In this document: positions 61,923 to 64,000 of the stretch, in pieces
Layout: the number at the start of each line of letters is the position of its first letter
How positions within the stretch are numbered: position 1 is the stretch's first letter
Source: Viridibacterium silvisoli
Lineage (GTDB): Bacteria > Pseudomonadota > Gammaproteobacteria > Burkholderiales > Rhodocyclaceae
Length of the DNA stretch: 64,000 nucleotides
Reading direction: 5' to 3'
Assembly: GCF_036017035.1 (NCBI RefSeq)
Contig: NZ_JAYXHS010000001.1
Location: 2,050,967 to 2,114,966, forward strand
Made by a program: the position numbers and the translations under genes
Notes under the pieces: generated by a model
Seen by the model: only the letters and a program-made list of their open reading frames with translations
Told to the model about the DNA's origin: nothing
The model's database searches: none

Positions 61923-62273
61923 ATGAATGCCGTGACCGAAATGCCAGATCCTTTTGTCTTCACCGACAACGCCGCAAACAAGGTCAAGGAGTTGATCGAG
62001 GAGGAGGGCAATCCGGAACTGAAGCTGCGCGTATTTGTTTCCGGCGGCGGCTGCTCCGGTTTCCAGTACGGTTTCACCTTCGATGAAGAGATGAATGAAG
62101 ACGACACCACTTTGAACAAGAACGGTGTGACGTTGTTGATCGATGCCATGAGCTATCAATATCTTGTTGGCGCTGAAATTGACTATAGCGATGGTCTTGA
62201 GGGCTCCCAGTTCGTCATCCGCAACCCCAACGCAACGACAACCTGCGGTTGTGGCTCGTCCTTCTCAGTCTGA
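61923..62273 (+). CDS. erpA: A-type iron-sulfur cluster insertion protein ErpA
   Basis: A 116-residue A-type carrier that delivers Fe-S clusters to apoproteins. The three ligand cysteines are Cys44 (GGGCSGFQY), Cys108 and Cys110 (TCGCGSSF). AGGAGT is 8 bases before the ATG at 61923. It has its own promoter and terminator, so it is a single-gene unit between the rplS operon and the M23 peptidase gene. Confidence 0.95.
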   Translation: MNAVTEMPDPFVFTDNAANKVKELIEEEGNPELKLRVFVSGGGCSGFQYGFTFDEEMNEDDTTLNKNGVTLLIDAMSYQYLVGAEIDYSDGLEGSQFVIRNPNATTTCGCGSSFSV

Positions 62274-62290
62274 TTCACGAGTAACGAAAC

Positions 62291-62319
62291 AAAAAGGGCG
62301 CCCGCGGGCGCCCTTTTTT
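62291..62319. terminator. Bidirectional terminator between erpA and the M23 peptidase gene
   Basis: A perfect 18-base palindrome (GGGCGCCCGCGGGCGCCC) with A5 on the left and T6 on the right. It serves erpA (plus) and the converging peptidase gene (minus). Confidence 0.93.
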
Positions 62320-62333
62320 GTTTCGCTAAGTAC

Positions 62334-63638
62334 CTAATTCAGGAGTGCGAGTGTCGCCTTCGCGCCAGACGCAAGTGGGGCTCGCAGTTTGGTAACTTGG
62401 GCGTGAAACCGGGCAAGCTGGTGGCTGTCCGGGGGCAAAGCGCTCGCCAGGTTCGGCTCTAAAGGGTTTTGGTGAACACCGTTGATGCGGAACTCGTAAT
62501 GTAGATGTGCTCCGGTCGCCCATCCCGTCTGGCCGACAAAGCCAATCACCTCACCTTGGCGTACGGCATCCCCTTTTTTCAATGCCTCCGCAAAACCGTC
62601 GAGATGGCCATAGGCTGTTGTAATTGCTTTGTCATGACGCAAGGTAATGAAATTGCCGAAGCCGCGCATGTCACCAATGAACTCTACGACACCGTCTGCT
62701 GTGGCGTGCACCGGGGTGCCCAGCGGGGCGCTGAAATCTATCCCTTTATGCTGGATCCACGTTTTCAGGACCGGGTGTTCGCGCCCGACAAAGCCTGAGC
62801 TGATGCGTGAAGCCGCGACCGGCGAATGCAGAAAGCGCTCGCTCAGGTTTTTGCCATCTTCCGAGTAGTAGCTTCCTTTGTTACCTGGCTTGGAGAACCA
62901 GTAGGCGGTATGGGTGTGTGCCGCGTGGGTCAATTCGAGCGCCAGAATACGTCCGCTGCGATATGGCACCCCTTGATGAAAAAGGGCTTCGTATATGACT
63001 CCGAAACGATCGCCCCGTTTGAGCTTGCCCAGCGCATCGCTTTCTTCTCCCAGAACGGCAGGCGCGGCGCGAAGCACATCCGCTGGCAGTCCAGCAGCGT
63101 TGGCTGCCGCTGAGAAATTCGAGCGGATAGTCCCGGAAATGGAAGCCACGCGTGTTTCGGGGGCGATCGTCTGTTCTTCCATTGCCAGGCCATGCGCTTC
63201 ACGCTTAATGCGGACACTCTTCGTATCTTGATAGTCAAAAATATCCAGAAGCTGCAAGCCCCCAGGGCGCGAGGTGTGCGCGACAACGGCTGCTCCGGGC
63301 TTCAGGTGCAGCAGGGCGCTGCCGCGTGAAGTGATGAAATTGCGCGCTTCCGCATCGCGCACGCCAAGACGGTTCAGCAGCGCGGAGACGCTCTCCCCTT
63401 GGCGCAGCGTCGTTCCCACAATGAAGGGGGTTTCGACATCGTTCATGACTTCCGTGGGTGGCAAAGCCAGATCTTCCACTTGAAGCTTGGCGAGCAACCC
63501 GGCGTCAGGACCGACGTCCGTCATGGCTGCCGCCGAAACAGCGCATACCAATGTAAAGGTGGTCACAAACAGCGCCGCCCGTCGTGGGGCGGAGCCCCCA
63601 AATGTGGGGTGATGGGTAAGTTTGTTTGGCGGAGTCAT
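62334..63638 (-). CDS. M23 family murein endopeptidase (MepM-like)
   Basis: A 434-residue exported metallopeptidase that probably cuts peptidoglycan cross-links. It has an N-terminal signal or anchor segment (about 18-38), then a LysM/OapA-like region (TTLRQGESVSALLNRLGV). The C-terminal M23 domain has the zinc motif HKGIDF and HLHYEF, with YGHLDG between. The domain order matches MepM/YebA. The 120-residue middle region is typical of that group. In betaproteobacteria this gene often sits near tyrS, anmK and erpA; here only erpA is adjacent. Confidence 0.9.
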   Translation of the reverse strand: MTPPNKLTHHPTFGGSAPRRAALFVTTFTLVCAVSAAAMTDVGPDAGLLAKLQVEDLALPPTEVMNDVETPFIVGTTLRQGESVSALLNRLGVRDAEARNFITSRGSALLHLKPGAAVVAHTSRPGGLQLLDIFDYQDTKSVRIKREAHGLAMEEQTIAPETRVASISGTIRSNFSAAANAAGLPADVLRAAPAVLGEESDALGKLKRGDRFGVIYEALFHQGVPYRSGRILALELTHAAHTHTAYWFSKPGNKGSYYSEDGKNLSERFLHSPVAASRISSGFVGREHPVLKTWIQHKGIDFSAPLGTPVHATADGVVEFIGDMRGFGNFITLRHDKAITTAYGHLDGFAEALKKGDAVRQGEVIGFVGQTGWATGAHLHYEFRINGVHQNPLEPNLASALPPDSHQLARFHAQVTKLRAPLASGAKATLALLN

Positions 63639-63807
63639 CTGCCAACTTACGGCAGAGAGTCCCGTGGGTTTAGCAAGCTGATGATCTTCATGAATTTATT
63701 AATGACAACGGGGCATTGCGAGAGTTGAGAGTGAGCTTGGAAAGAGGCTGGTGGCACAAAAGCTGTTCGCTGGTGCCAAGATCTCATGAAGAAAATGTGA
63801 CAAAGCC

Positions 63808-63836
63808 TTGACCTGCCGCTGAAACCTGTCCATAAT
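63808..63836 (+). promoter_or_regulatory. Strong sigma-70 promoter at window edge, possible rRNA operon start
   Basis: TTGACC (63808-63813), a 17-base spacer and CATAAT (63831-63836), with A/T-rich sequence just upstream like an UP element. No open frame follows before the window ends. The downstream 160 bases contain a hairpin around 63977-63992, and the last bases (GCAAATTGCT) could lead into a boxA antitermination site, which would read TGCTCTTTAA. An rRNA leader is the best guess but cannot be confirmed here. The 362 bp between 63639 and 64000 hold no gene. Confidence 0.5.
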
Positions 63837-64000
63837 TCTGCCTCTTCGCTGCTTCCGGGCGATGCGCTGAAATCGCGTGATCGAGGTACTGAGTCAAGCG
63901 AAGTCGGCGAGCTGCAAAGCCAAGCTGGACGCGGGTTTGCGGCGAATGAGGTGGTGTTGTTGAAGTCGAGTGATTCGCAAAAATAGTTTTGCAAATTGCT

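Overview
The window is about 64 kb of GC-rich chromosomal DNA from a betaproteobacterium. The order of Rhodocyclales is the best guess, inferred from family make-up and gene order (ilvBHC-pssA-leuA, rpsP-rimM-trmD-rplS, a sigma factor/DUF3619/DUF3106/RDD cluster beside ilvB, pepA divergent from lptFG, yhdP next to a Nit-type amidase). No prophage, insertion sequence, CRISPR array or tRNA was found. The cell appears motile and chemotactic, assimilates nitrate and nitrite, and degrades polyuronates (alginate lyase, pectate lyase).

Layout. 1-2.4 kb: chemotaxis operon on the minus strand (methyl-accepting protein, CheY, STAS protein, start of cheA) behind a sigma-28-like promoter. 2.8-10.2 kb: nitrite/nitrate assimilation operon on the minus strand (nirB, nirD, a Tat-exported tandem PilJ-domain protein, a NarK/NasA transporter, a fused PP2C phosphatase-Ser/Thr kinase). 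It is headed by a sigma-54-type promoter and a leader with two ANTAR-type hexaloop hairpins and a terminator. 10.2-17.9 kb: glnE divergent from yhdP and a Nit-type amidase. 18-25.2 kb: secreted proteins, a LamG lipoprotein divergent from a PL5 alginate lyase, tyrS, a 653-residue P-loop protein of the DUF4914 type, and a small exported protein behind an FNR/Anr box. 25.2-29.7 kb: an ABC-2 exporter, a second PP2C-kinase fusion, and a formate/nitrite-family channel whose leader can form either of two exclusive hairpins, one a strong terminator. 30-34.6 kb: folD-purE-purK-hydrolase-sua5. 34.8-39.5 kb: an EAL protein behind a sigma-28-like promoter, a second chemoreceptor, and a pectate lyase with a serine linker. 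39.7-49.8 kb: valS, a coiled-coil protein, holC, pepA, lptFG, and an overlapping four-gene sigma-factor operon. 50-56 kb: branched-chain amino acid genes with pssA. 56-59.4 kb: a DUF2069 membrane protein, yihY and a 501-residue protein of unknown function. 59.7-62.3 kb: the rpsP-rimM-trmD-rplS operon and erpA. 62.3-64 kb: an M23 peptidase, and a strong promoter at the edge that may start an rRNA operon.

The most unusual theme is nitrogen-anion transport tied to protein phosphorylation and RNA-level control. Two paralogous phosphatase-kinase fusions each sit next to a transporter, one beside NarK/NasA and one beside an FNT channel. Both transport units carry leader RNAs that look like transcription attenuators: one matches the known NasT/ANTAR type, and the other matches no class I recognise.
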